NCBI GenBank assembly: GCA_051530055.1
Contig: CM121342.1
Span: 992,001-1,056,000, forward strand
Length of the DNA: 64,000 bases
Direction of reading: 5' to 3'
Source of the DNA: Neoechinorhynchus agilis
Lineage: Eukaryota; Acanthocephala
A program made the translations under genes and the position numbers. Below, piece by piece: positions 12,084 through 21,869 of the stretch. Numbering within the stretch: the first letter of the stretch is position 1; every line of letters starts with the position of its first letter. A model generated the notes under the pieces. It was not told the DNA's origin. It ran no database searches and was given only the letters and a program-made list of their open reading frames with translations.

Positions 12084-12145
12084 GGCATAAAATCTCGGCG
12101 GTCTCTTCATACTTCCGAAGAGCCTCTCTTATCTCATCCACTCGA

Positions 12146-12811
12146 TTGGCGTGGAGTAAAGAAAGGGAGAAGATAGTCCAGAAGCTAAAAATGATGGGAT
12201 ATCCCAAATGGATTATAGACCGCGGAATCAAAAGCAGGAAGTACCATCCACACAACAACCACAACCAAAAATCGCCCACAGAGCTTATATGTTTCGAAAA
12301 AGTGAACTTCATTAATGATGAAACAAATCAAATGATCTACTCCATTATGAGTAAGAAGGCTGGAACTCGTCTCTATAACAATAAAGGAATCGCCCTCAGA
12401 TGCACATTCAAGAGGAAGAGTAAAACTGAGCCGATGCATGGGTTTTACAGAATGCACTGTGAACAGTGTGATAAAGTCTACATCGGACAAACGATGAAGG
12501 GCATTAAGAAGAGGGTCTCGCAACATAAGCAAGCTTACATTCGATTTGAGCATTCATCGGCAATCTCAAATCATCAAGAGACTTTTAAGCATCGCGCTGA
12601 TTTTAATGGCACCTACTTCATGGAAGAGGAACAAATCTTAAAAAGACGCCTGGTTTTAGAGGCTTTACACATCGCTGCGTCAAACACAATGGAGGGAAAT
12701 AAAGCTAATTTTAGCTCGAAACTTCCAGCCAGCGACGTGATAAAAATCAATATAAAAAAATCAATGGAAAAACAAAAAACGAAACACAGCTCAGGGGGTT
12801 CGAGCGGATAA
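12146..12811 (+). CDS. GIY-YIG endonuclease domain of Penelope-like element
   Basis: Open frame of 221 residues. The nuclease core reads MHGFYRMHCEQCDKVYIGQT, then KKRVSQHKQA and later NHQETFKHRADF, matching the GFY...VYIGQT...R..H pattern of PLE GIY-YIG nucleases, with the CxxC-like CEQC inside. This domain nicks target DNA in PLEs (family knowledge). The C-terminus runs into the terminal repeat. A near-identical domain is at 62199-62672. Confidence 0.88.
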   Translation: MAWSKEREKIVQKLKMMGYPKWIIDRGIKSRKYHPHNNHNQKSPTELICFEKVNFINDETNQMIYSIMSKKAGTRLYNNKGIALRCTFKRKSKTEPMHGFYRMHCEQCDKVYIGQTMKGIKKRVSQHKQAYIRFEHSSAISNHQETFKHRADFNGTYFMEEEQILKRRLVLEALHIAASNTMEGNKANFSSKLPASDVIKINIKKSMEKQKTKHSSGGSSG

Positions 12812-12889
12812 TTGGTCCTTGAACTTCGGGTTTGGCGATCCCGCGTACTCGAGCAAAAATCGTAATATGGAATACCTATTTTTAGATGA

Positions 12890-12922
12890 CTGAAGAGGCG
12901 AGGATATCTCGCGAAATATTTC
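12890..12922 (+). ncRNA. Hammerhead ribozyme-like motif in PLE 3' repeat
   Basis: CTGAAGA (fits CUGANGA) is followed by a short hairpin GCGAG-GATAT-CTCGC, then GAAA and TATTTC. This is the hammerhead core order with a minimal stem III. One extra G lies between the first core box and stem II. The inverted copy in the 5' repeat is at 10731-10763 on the minus strand. Hammerheads are known in PLE terminal repeats; activity here is untested. Confidence 0.5.
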
Positions 12923-12964
12923 GAATAAATAAAATATGTAATGACCGGGATTATTCTCACCGAA

Positions 12965-13977
12965 ACTGCAATTTTATTGTCCCGAAGGACTTTCTATCGA
13001 TAGAATTTTTTATTTATACTTAAATTAAAAACACAGAAAATTTTCCACTAACTTCTGCATATATCAATACGCATAGGTTTTAATTTTTAATTAGCGAATA
13101 TACAAGCTAAAAAATTTGCGATAATTTCCAAAATATTGGGCCTAAATGACTCTTTGCTGTTCTGTTGGTTTCGTGATTTGCACGGCAAGATAGATTTTGA
13201 TCCTGCTATGAATTTACTTTAAACAACGAATCAAATAATAGATGAACGCTTATGCTGAAAGATAAATGAATGAAAGTGATTTGAAATAAAGGTAAGGTAG
13301 AAATTTTAAAGAAACGTGTAGTTTCGTTCGCCAGATACTTTGCACAATTTAAATTTATACTACACATTTTTGATGTGTCAACTTTTGGCATTATTAAAAT
13401 CGAATTCTTGCAAGATAATGCTAAAGAATTTTCACAGAAGATGTCATTACGTTATTGGTCGAATTAATTGACGAGTCCTTTAATATTTTTGAGATTGAGT
13501 TGTGCCATGTGAGATCTGATTGGAAATTAGAGCTTTGAAAACAGAGATAACCTCGCACACTTATAATTTTTTTTAATAAGCTCATAATTAAATGCTTAAG
13601 CACGAAGCTAATACATTTATCTGTTTTTATTCTTGACAATGGGTTTACGATAAATTAAACGTTGAAAATAAAACATGAATAATGGTAGAAGTTAAATCAG
13701 TCCTGAAATAGCAATTGTGACAAATAATTTCAACGGCGTCCATAGTTCAATGTTGGGACTTATCTACGTTGTTATTAAAAATTCCAAAGACCATTCCGTA
13801 TTATATTTCAAGCAAAACATTAAGTACTCAATAAGAACTTGAATGCAATATGCGTACAATTCATCTTGGAGTTCGTAACCCGTGTACGGATTTTAATAAA
13901 CACTTACATTCACTGCTATCTAATGAGTTTATTGTGGTTAATCCGATAAAGCTAAACTACTCTAATGTGCTCACTAC
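12965..13977. other. Intergenic, about 1 kb without a supported gene
   Basis: AT-rich sequence between the PLE and stefin-like copy 2. Short open frames exist on the minus strand but show no domain, composition or splice pattern that would support them. Confidence 0.4.
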
Positions 13978-14387
13978 TTAGAAAGTTTCGATTTCATCAT
14001 CAAGTCTGACATTGCACTTGATGGCCACTAGAGTATAGGGATTTATTCCGTTAGTTAGATCCACTGCTACTTTAAAGATGCAGATGCACTTTGCATTGCA
14101 CGAATCTGGATAATAAACTGAAGTCTAAGTAAAGAAGAGTTGATCAATCTTTAAAGCAAAGAAAATACATACTTTAACCCAATACATGACCGGGACATCT
14201 GAGACAGTTTCCTGCTTATAAGAAAGTGGTGCAAGTGCGCAGTTGCACATACTGAGCTCGTTGCAGATCTGGTTCTTGAGCTATTAAGAGCATTAAAGAG
14301 CGCAATGAAATTAATTTTTCAGTTTACCTGAGTAATAGCGTCATAGACGGTCGAGGATATAACTAATTCCCCACTAATGTTGCTCAT
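13978..14387 (-). CDS. Divergent stefin-like protein, copy 2
   Basis: Exons 14328-14387 (20 codons), 14173-14280 (36 codons) and 13978-14124 (48 codons plus stop), both introns phase 0 with GT-AG ends, the same plan as the other three copies. Middle exon ends APLSYKQETVSDVPVMYWVK; the last exon contains CICIFKVAVDL and ends IKCNVRLDDEIETF. The stefin QxVxG loop is not preserved. The family cysteines are present (QIC, NCALAP, SCNAK, ICIF, IKC). No signal peptide. Exon lengths match copies 3 and 4 to the codon except for one extra residue in exon 1. Confidence 0.75.
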
Positions 14388-15264
14388 TTTCTCTTCAGGA
14401 TATTCAGGGAGAAACAATACGTTCTTAAGATTTGAAACCTCTCGCTTTATCCTTCTAGCAAATTGAGCAATCAGGTGTACATAATAACCACATTATTAAA
14501 TATACGAGTTATAAATATTTGTGCAACAAGCATCTATACATTGCCGATAATTGTCAAGCTTATTATGTTCATCATCTGAGCTAAATGAAGACACTGAAAT
14601 TTCATCTTTGTTAAAATTAAAAAAACATATACCAATATGCTCCATGAACCTTTACGGCTACGCATTAAATATAAAAAACAGCATTTTCTACTTTTCAAGT
14701 ATTTTATTAAATCGGCAGTCTTATCGAAACTAAATATACGACATTGAGATCGCCGTACACCGATTGTAAAAAATCATAATGTCGAGAATTGAATCATTCA
14801 GATTTACTGATGCATAATACGAATTCAAAAAGGAGAACTACGAAAAAGCATTCAACTTACGATTGTCGAACTAAATTGTATAAATAATCGATAAAAGGAA
14901 ATTACACAATTCGATACTTTATGAACCAACTTGTCGAACTAATTTACTGCGATAAGAATTTTCATTTAAAATCTATTTTAAATACATGCGCTAAACGATG
15001 AGGTCAAATGTCGGACTCTTGGACTTTTAGAAAATATTTGGGGTTATGACAAAAACTAGCATTGTTGATCGACTTAATTGTTAAAAATATTGACATGTAC
15101 ACAAATGTCGTTTGACGTCGTTCAAAAATGTTCATATCATTCAAGAATTAATATCACAGCATCGAGAAGGGTAGCTAAAATCTAGTATCTCCAAAATTTC
15201 GTCAATCTTTGACATACCATTCGTTTTTATCTAAGGGATCCTTCTATTTAGCGACCGGGCGCCC
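14388..15264. other. Intergenic, no gene seen
   Basis: AT-rich sequence between the stefin-like gene (-) and the Q-rich gene (+), so a divergent upstream region. TTGTCGAACTAA recurs at about 14863 and 14930. No coding exon supported. Confidence 0.4.
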
Positions 15265-16892
15265 ATGCAACAGACATGGGAGCATGAACAAATGCAAAAT
15301 ATTCTACGCGGGTCTGCAGCTAAAAACGTTCAACCAAGTGACATACTGCCATTTATTGCAACTTATAATCAACGGCAATACTCGTGCAATAATCAGAGCG
15401 TACCAGCGGCCAACAAATTTCAACACCGAATTCCGCAATGTCCAGCAATTAATAATGGACAGCAGGGTCAAATATCTGAGCAGGTACTTCCAATAGGGCA
15501 TTGTTCTCAGCAAGGCCCACTGCCGTTTGGATCGCGACCATTGGTTGATCAGCAACAAATGACGAACAATCCGATGAACCAACGAATGCCATTGATGCAG
15601 CAGTCGGTTATTGTCCAACAACAATTACCTACAATGCAGAATTTAGTACATGACCAGAAAAAAATGATCAACAATCCGATGTATCAGCGAATATATCCAA
15701 TGGAAATGGCAGTTTACGATCAACAGCAAGCTGCTGCGATGCAAAACATATATAGAGGTCAACAGAAAATGGTCATTGGACACGAGAACCAAAAAATAGC
15801 GCAAAGTCAGGAGCAATCAGTCCTTGAACAACATCAGGCAGCTAAAAGAACAATGGTCAATAGAGCGTTGTTGGGTGAACGTCGTTCTATAATTGAAATA
15901 CAACAAACTGCTAAACAACCCAGAAACGAACAAATCAATCCAATGCAACATGTAAATGTCGCCCCGTACCAAATGATTAATAGAGATCAAAGGATGCCGC
16001 AAAGTCAGCAGCAATCAGTGCTTGATCAGCAGCCATTAGATCCGGAATATATTGAAGCTCGTCAACGAACCCTAAAAGCCATGTAGGTAAGGTTGAGAGT
16101 TGTTTTTATCATAAATTCTAATCATTGCAGGAGAAAGTTAATGATTACGCATTTTTTGCGCTTACAGAATTCGCCTGAGTCCATTGAAGCGGAGATGTTC
16201 AGAGTTTCACCAAGCATGTCAGACTATCATGGACTGTCTGAGTTATTCATTTGCAATTTAACGCGAGAACTGAAGAGAAGACTCAAAGAACGAGGCCGGA
16301 GACCAAAGGTTGATTTGGCCGCCGACGAAACCACTGATAATGAGCCGCCGCCAGCTAAACGGCCAAAAAAAGGAAAGAATGAAGAGGTGGTGCCGGATGA
16401 TCTACGTGAATGGAGGCAATATCATTATATAGAATCCATTATTCCTACAATTGAAAGATTCCTCGGGATGGCGAACGAAGGAAAAATTAAAGGTAAGATA
16501 TTGTAAAGATATTTAATTCGAAATGTTATTATCCAAATTAGCAATATTCAATTTTCCTCCTTTTAGACCTTGATAAAGATCTTGTTGCTCGATCATATGA
16601 AATAGTAGAGAAATTCAAAGAGAGGTCACCAATAGACGCTTTGGAGCTGAATCAAGTTAGGCGCTTTGTGTGGATCGAATTGGTTCCACTGATGGCGAAA
16701 CATCGAGTCCCGTACGAAGGACCAAAAGACAACTTAACCCCCGCTCAAGTGGATTACGTTACGATGCTGCACATTACGAACCGGACAAAAGACGAGAAAA
16801 ATGAGGAGGAGAAACAATCAATAGAGATCGCAGAGCCTAAAGCAAAAAAACGGCCATTTGACTTCAATTGGCATAAAACGCGGTGGCATTAG
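15265..16892 (+). CDS. Q/M-rich, probably nuclear protein of unknown function
   Basis: Exon 1 (15265 to about 16084) encodes about 270 residues rich in Gln, Met and Asn with loose repeats of the type NNPMxQRxxPM and QSVxxQQ. A 48 bp GT-AG intron leads to exon 2 (about 16131-16495), which encodes a helical, charged region and a bipartite nuclear-localisation-like stretch (PPPAKRPKKGK). A second short intron leads to exon 3 (about 16567-16892), with helical sequence and a basic C-terminus. Frames join in phase at both introns. Low-complexity Q-rich N-termini with a charged helical C-terminus are common in transcription co-regulators, but I recognise no named family. The start may lie upstream, since the frame is open before 15265. 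Confidence 0.7.
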
Positions 16893-16984
16893 GGTACTGA
16901 CTAAAAAAGTAACTCGCAATAGTTGTAAATTATTAGTATTCACATTAAATAGTCGTTTAATTTTTTATACGCTGCAGTTGAACC

Positions 16985-17700
16985 AAAGGAGCTTCACGAC
17001 TAAGAAATGCGTTCACTTCGGCGTGTCGTAAGTACCTTCCTTTTGACTGCCGGCAGACGAGACCATGACGTCCCGATGGTTCCACCGTTGCTCCGTATCA
17101 TCAGCCATAAGATGTGCACATCGGTACCCAAGTCTCAAGGACACTCCAATCCTTACTGTCTCGTTAGAGAGAAGGGTACCTACCGAAGCGATTAGGATTG
17201 TGTTGAGCCAAGCACCTGATTCTCTTGTAGAGACCGCCGCCAATCGAGTTCGGTTCACCAGGTCACGAGAATCTGAAATTAAAGAGTTATGAATTTCGCT
17301 ACGAGGGTTAGAACCATTGATGGTTACTTACTCGCTACCGGAATGTTCACATAAAAAACTAGCAGCCTCCACGAAATCTTCATCCAAAGTGTAATCATCG
17401 CCAAGAAAAGACTGCACTATTTTACCACCTGCTTCACACGATCCCAAATAAGTTGGCAGAGAAATATCGGCAGCTTTTCGGATATTCAAACCGTCGGACT
17501 ACACATCAAGGACGCTTGACGCTGCGCCTCGTCCGACCGCTGAGTATTTTTAAATTTTTCGGGAGAGGTCCGTCTTATTTTTCCAGCCGTGCTGTACGCA
17601 GCTTATAAAGCGATTTTGGAATAAAGAAGGTGTCCTTGATCAGGAACAGAGCCTCGTTTGAGGGTAATTCATTAAGCCGTTCGCAAAACACCAAAAATTA
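16985..17700 (-). mobile_element. LINE copy B fragment (C-terminal endonuclease region)
   Basis: Reverse-complement relative of LINE copy A: minus-strand 17258-17013 encodes NRTRLAAVSTRESGAWLNTI and the following Cys/His region, and sequence up to 17700 matches the part just upstream in the copies at 9200-9500 and 22700-23050. Truncated at both ends and frame-disrupted. Confidence 0.7.
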
Positions 17701-17939
17701 CGGTTGAAGATTGTCCATCTTTGCTCCCATACTAGAGTCAAAGAAGGTTGAAATACAGTGGAGCAATCGCTATTGCAAATCGATTTTCGACCTTCGCTTC
17801 AAAGCGTGGTCAATCGGACTTCCCTTCGTTCACCTGCGGCTATCTCGTCTTTTGCAACTTTTTCAAATCACAAATCCGCCTTTTCGAAACGTTTCATAGA
17901 AGATCCTCTAAAATTTGAATAGTTGGTTTCCCCCCGCTC

Positions 17940-18130
17940 ACCAAATGCGTTGATAAAATTGTAAGCAGAAGAGGAGGTTGAATTCTATGGATCATACCGG
18001 TGGGATTAAGATGCCGCAGGACAAAATATCGGATTATCTGTCGTTTCTCAATTTGCGTTTCAAAGTTAATCAGGTCACGGATTTCAGTTGGTATCTTAAT
18101 CCGTGCCGTAAAAGAATAGCCATGCTTTGA
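17940..18130 (+). repeat. Unclassified dispersed repeat, copy 1
   Basis: Sequence around TTGAATTCTATGGATCATAC (17977), then TCGGATTATCTGTCGTTTCT and GTTAATCAGGTCACGGATTT, recurs at 30600-30720 and 35275-35420 and in the mirrored arm. Both strands stay partly open, but the copies do not keep one common frame, so I treat it as a repeat. Origin unknown. Confidence 0.6.
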
Positions 18131-19112
18131 AATTATCATAATTCTTAACAACGCACCGAATCCAGACGCAAAATCATGGTCACACCATTGGCAAAGTACC
18201 ATCCAGAATGCCGCAGCAAGTGATAATTCTCAAATGGGGATTTAGGAAATCATACTCTGGCCTTCCTTTTTCCCCACTTCTTCAGGAATTCCTTCTGCAA
18301 GATACACTAGGCTTGAAGTTTCCAACCAGAATTGACGAGATTATAGCTTCCAAAACATTCAAAATCAATGCCAAAGCTAGGAATGTGGTCTTATTGCACT
18401 GATTTTTCCGATATCAAAACATGCTCCATCCAATTTGCATATTGTTCTTTTTTTATGATGTTTCCAATGTGAGAGGAAACATTAGAGAACTTTCCTAATT
18501 TTATGCGGCTTTAACAATAATAATCACACATGAAATATTTTATTGCGGTTGCCTGGCAGTTAGGAGCTGATAATCACGGCGATTTTGCTATATTGATCCG
18601 TTTGGCTTCGAACAAAGATTTATTTAGTGGATGCAATTATCAATAACTGGTTGGAATAATAATATTTTTGTACGATTTTGGAACTGAATGGACAAACTCT
18701 ATTATTCCCTCCGTTTTTTAAAAAGATAAATTCATAAGAACGTGACTTAAGAATTTTGTTATAAAATTTTGATTGAAACAGTAGCAGAAAGCGACGTGAG
18801 TGCCTGCAGCCACACTTAAGTTTTTTGCTCAAGTTTTTATGTCAAGGTTCATTGACTTGCTAAGAAGTGTTTTTATCAGACAAAAGCCCAGATCCACTCT
18901 CGTCAATATCCACTGTCGGATAAAACATTGGAAGGGGTAGAAATGAGAAGTTGAGCTTAAATTTGTATTTTGACCATAGCAATGATTTTGGACATGTCCT
19001 TAGCTGGTTAGTGTCTCAATTCACATACCAAGAAAAGCTAGCTAATGCATTTAATAATCTATAGAGCGATAATAGGTTCTAAACTAATCTGCTCTTAATC
19101 GGCTGCTACTCT
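18131..19112. other. Intergenic, no gene seen
   Basis: AT-rich stretch downstream of stefin-like copy 3. Small open frames show nothing recognisable. Confidence 0.4.
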
Positions 19113-19525
19113 TTAGAATGCAATGATCTCATCGTCAAGAAGGACATTACACTTGACGGACACAAGAGTGTATAAGTTCTCCGCATTATTGAGATTGACT
19201 GCAATCCTAAACAGGCAAACAGTGTCCTCCGGTGGACATCCAGGTTTGGTCACAATAGCCTATAAGAATAAAATTAAAGTGCTAAAAGGTGAAACAACCT
19301 CATACCTTCACTAAATAAATGGTCGGATCAGATTCTAGGCCGAGTGATTTGTAGCTGATTGGTGTGATAATGCAACAACCCAATCCCAAAGCATGGCAAA
19401 CCTCTTCATGGATCTGTTTTAATGAAAATAAATGTGATAGAATACTGTAAAGGAAAGCCAAAATTTACCGCATTAACCGCGGAGAATATAGCTGGCGTGG
19501 CTACGGTTTCGAGAGAGATACTCAT
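19113..19525 (-). CDS. Divergent stefin-like protein, copy 3
   Basis: Exons 19469-19525 (19 codons), 19306-19413 (36 codons) and 19113-19259 (48 codons plus stop); both introns are phase 0 with GT-AG ends. Key stretches: VCHALGLGCCIITPISYK, YLVK at the exon 2 end, VCLFRIAVNL, and the C-terminus VKCNVLLDDEIIAF. The layout is helix, first strand, loop, second strand ending in the exon junction lysine, then two strands, which parallels stefins. No signal peptide. It lies 397 bp from copy 4 in the same orientation, a recent-looking tandem pair. Confidence 0.77.
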
Positions 19526-19922
19526 TTCGCCAGGAATGAAATATTACCTAAGATATTCATATTGCTCTACTTTATCCGATTTGGGATGGTAGCAAACTAA
19601 CGAGTTGATTACTAAATAAGGCGTCTTATAGCAAGAATGTTTGACAACGTTTTTTTAAAGAGGAATATAGTAAGTGATAATATGTTTAAAATGTAAAGAA
19701 AAATATACCTGAAAATTAAGCATAAGTGCAAAATTTAAAACAATACCCACACTATTGCATGCTCAGTGAAAGCGCGAGAAATTTTGCGATTAAATAAAAG
19801 CACCAATGTCAGATGATATTTTCCAAATTAAAGGAAATTCCCGTGTTTAAGTCAAGCAAAAGAACTCAATTAGCTAACTACTAAGTTTATTATCAACTAA
19901 TTTGCTATCTAGGAATTCTATC

Positions 19923-20340
19923 TTAAAACGGCACTATTCCGTCATCGAGTGATACACTGCACTTAATGGAAACAAGAGTGTAAGTGTTCATCGCATCATC
20001 AAGGTTGACCGCAATTCTAAGTAAGCAGACGCTGTTTTTAGATGGACATCCTGGTTGGGTTATAACAACCTGTTAATAGGAATCCAATAGAGCAGAAATT
20101 AAAGCAAGTTAGACTGACCTTCACTAAATAGACGACTGGTTTTGAATCCACGATTAATGCTTTGCAGCTGATTGGGGTGATATAGCAGTCATCCAATTTA
20201 AGAACAGAGCAAATTTGACAATGAAGCTAATTTACGATGAAAAAAGTGCGATAAAAGGCTATTGCGTTATTTCTTTGACATACCTCGTTAACGGCATCGA
20301 TAACTCCATCGGTACAAACTGCTTCCTGTGTATAATTCAT
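19923..20340 (-). CDS. Divergent stefin-like protein, copy 4
   Basis: Exons 20284-20340, 20119-20226 and 19923-20069 (19, 36 and 48 codons plus stop), phase-0 introns of about 50-57 bp. Key stretches: QICSVLKLDDCYITPIS, PVVYLVK at the exon 2 end, VCLLRIAVNLDD, and the end IKCSVSLDDGIVPF. Closest to copy 3 of the four. The five family cysteines are kept, plus one in the N-terminal region. The stefin first-loop motif is absent, so protease inhibition should not be assumed. Confidence 0.77.
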
Positions 20341-20623
20341 CGTGTCGAGAGTTAATGAATGTTCGACTCGCACTTATCCCCTCTCGACGGTACAGCAAGC
20401 ATTTTGGCGAAATGTATACCAATATATTTATAGCTACGATTATTTGCCAATAGTTTTTCGCTTAATTAAAGCAATCACATCTAAACCACTATTCTCAAGC
20501 TATATACTCAAAATATGATTTTAACTGCGAAAAGACGTGAGCGTGCCCAAGCTTTAAAACGCACACGGTGTATATCGTTCGTTTTATTTAAGAACTCGTC
20601 CATAGATTTCGATCCATCAATAA
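20341..20623. other. Spacer between stefin-like copy 4 and membrane protein gene
   Basis: Upstream region of stefin-like copy 4 and 3' flank of the membrane protein gene. No separate feature seen. Confidence 0.4.
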
Positions 20624-21349
20624 TTATTTTTTTACACTCAAAGTTGACCGCCGTTGATATTTAACCTTTCTCAATTTTGAAATTCGGGCTGCGATATCAT
20701 CAAATACCGGGTTTCGTGGAATCGCACGTTTCCGTCTTATGCATTGAGCTCGCCTCCGTAGTTTATTCAACTCCAGAACAGTATATCTGAAGAATATGAG
20801 AAATGGCCAAATTCCCAATATACAAGCAGCTGCAGCACTGATTAATTGCCTCAAATCCGATTGACAGTCAGAACGATCGCAATCAAAAAATGCAAGTAAT
20901 TCATGCATTTGATTTCTCGCTTCTTGTGATAATGTATGATAATTTTCTTCTCTGGACTTCATTGCCATAAATGAATTAAAATTCGTAAAAATCAAATACC
21001 CAATCACAACGGTGATTAAACAATATATAAATGCAATAAACCCAAAGCTCATTTTTCGCATTTGTGGGTTGTTGCGTTCAGGGAAAAAAATTGAATTGTG
21101 GACAATATAGACCACGAGGAACAAAGACAATTGTGTTAGAATCGTAAAGAAAAACAACAATCCAAGTTTTGTTCTGTAAAGATCAATCCCAGCGACGCCC
21201 TGCACAGAATGACGTTTTATAAGAACGTGAATTATAAATATTAGAAACGATGATGAACCGACGTAAAATCCATAAAAGTCCAGCGCAACTCTTCTCATCT
21301 GTGCCCGTAAACGTTTATGAACAAAGCAAATTGAGTAGTTGTCTAGCAA
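20624..21349 (-). CDS. Four-transmembrane protein, unknown (tetraspan type)
   Basis: Single open frame of 241 residues. Four hydrophobic segments are visible: about 25-45, 62-86, 98-122 and 167-189. The loop between segments three and four (about 45 residues, ELLAFFDCDRSDCQSDL) has two cysteines, loosely recalling the large loop of tetraspanins, but no CCG motif is present. The C-terminus is strongly basic (LRRRAQCIRRKR and RKVKYQRRS), suggesting a cytosolic tail. Membrane protein call is firm; the family is not identified. The start at 21349 could be preceded by another exon. Confidence 0.65.
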   Translation of the reverse strand: MLDNYSICFVHKRLRAQMRRVALDFYGFYVGSSSFLIFIIHVLIKRHSVQGVAGIDLYRTKLGLLFFFTILTQLSLFLVVYIVHNSIFFPERNNPQMRKMSFGFIAFIYCLITVVIGYLIFTNFNSFMAMKSREENYHTLSQEARNQMHELLAFFDCDRSDCQSDLRQLISAAAACILGIWPFLIFFRYTVLELNKLRRRAQCIRRKRAIPRNPVFDDIAARISKLRKVKYQRRSTLSVKK

Positions 21350-21869
21350 CGAATATGAAATTTGTGGCTGGAATTACAATTTCATAAAACAAAAATAATT
21401 GAATAGAGCGAGGTACCTCTGGTCCACTTGAACACTCGAACAATATGATAGATTAAATGAATGTGGTTGTTAATTGTGGAGTGATTGACGTGTTAGGTCC
21501 GGTGGAAAAGTTAGTGGTTATTAGTGTAGGAGAGTTTGTGAGAAAGTGGGGAAGACTTTTGGGCAGACAATCGAATGTTGCTTTCCGAGCTAAATCTCAC
21601 CTGTAAACTCTGACCAAAACGCTGCATAACTGAGATCCGTTGAAAGCTGGAGATCACAAAGATTCATGAATTAAAAAACGTTAATAGTTCATGTCCTTTC
21701 GGGACGTTTTTGAACTCTTCAACATGGAACCAATTGCCCAAGGCGGTATTTTTGCTATTTTGAACATTTTATTTGTGTGTCGTTTTTGAACTGAAACTTT
21801 ACGAACTCTTCGTACCAAACATCCGAGTGACAGCGGTCGGCAGTTTTGCGAAGTATCATCATCGAAATC
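21350..21869. other. Upstream region of membrane protein gene; LINE 5' flank
   Basis: No coding sequence supported. From about 21820 the sequence resembles the region in front of LINE copy A, so part may be LINE 5' sequence. Confidence 0.35.

Larger units (their letters stand above)
10688..12964 (+). mobile_element. Penelope-like element (PLE), best copy, with 110-bp terminal inverted repeats
   Basis: Contains a Penelope-type reverse transcriptase followed by a GIY-YIG endonuclease, the diagnostic PLE pairing. The ends are inverted copies of each other: about 10688-10800 matches 12853-12964 in reverse complement with one small length difference. PLEs are known to have direct or inverted terminal repeats and to form partial tandem or inverted copies. 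A hammerhead-like motif lies in each end. The element lies between stefin-like copies 1 and 2. No target duplication was seen. Confidence 0.88.
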
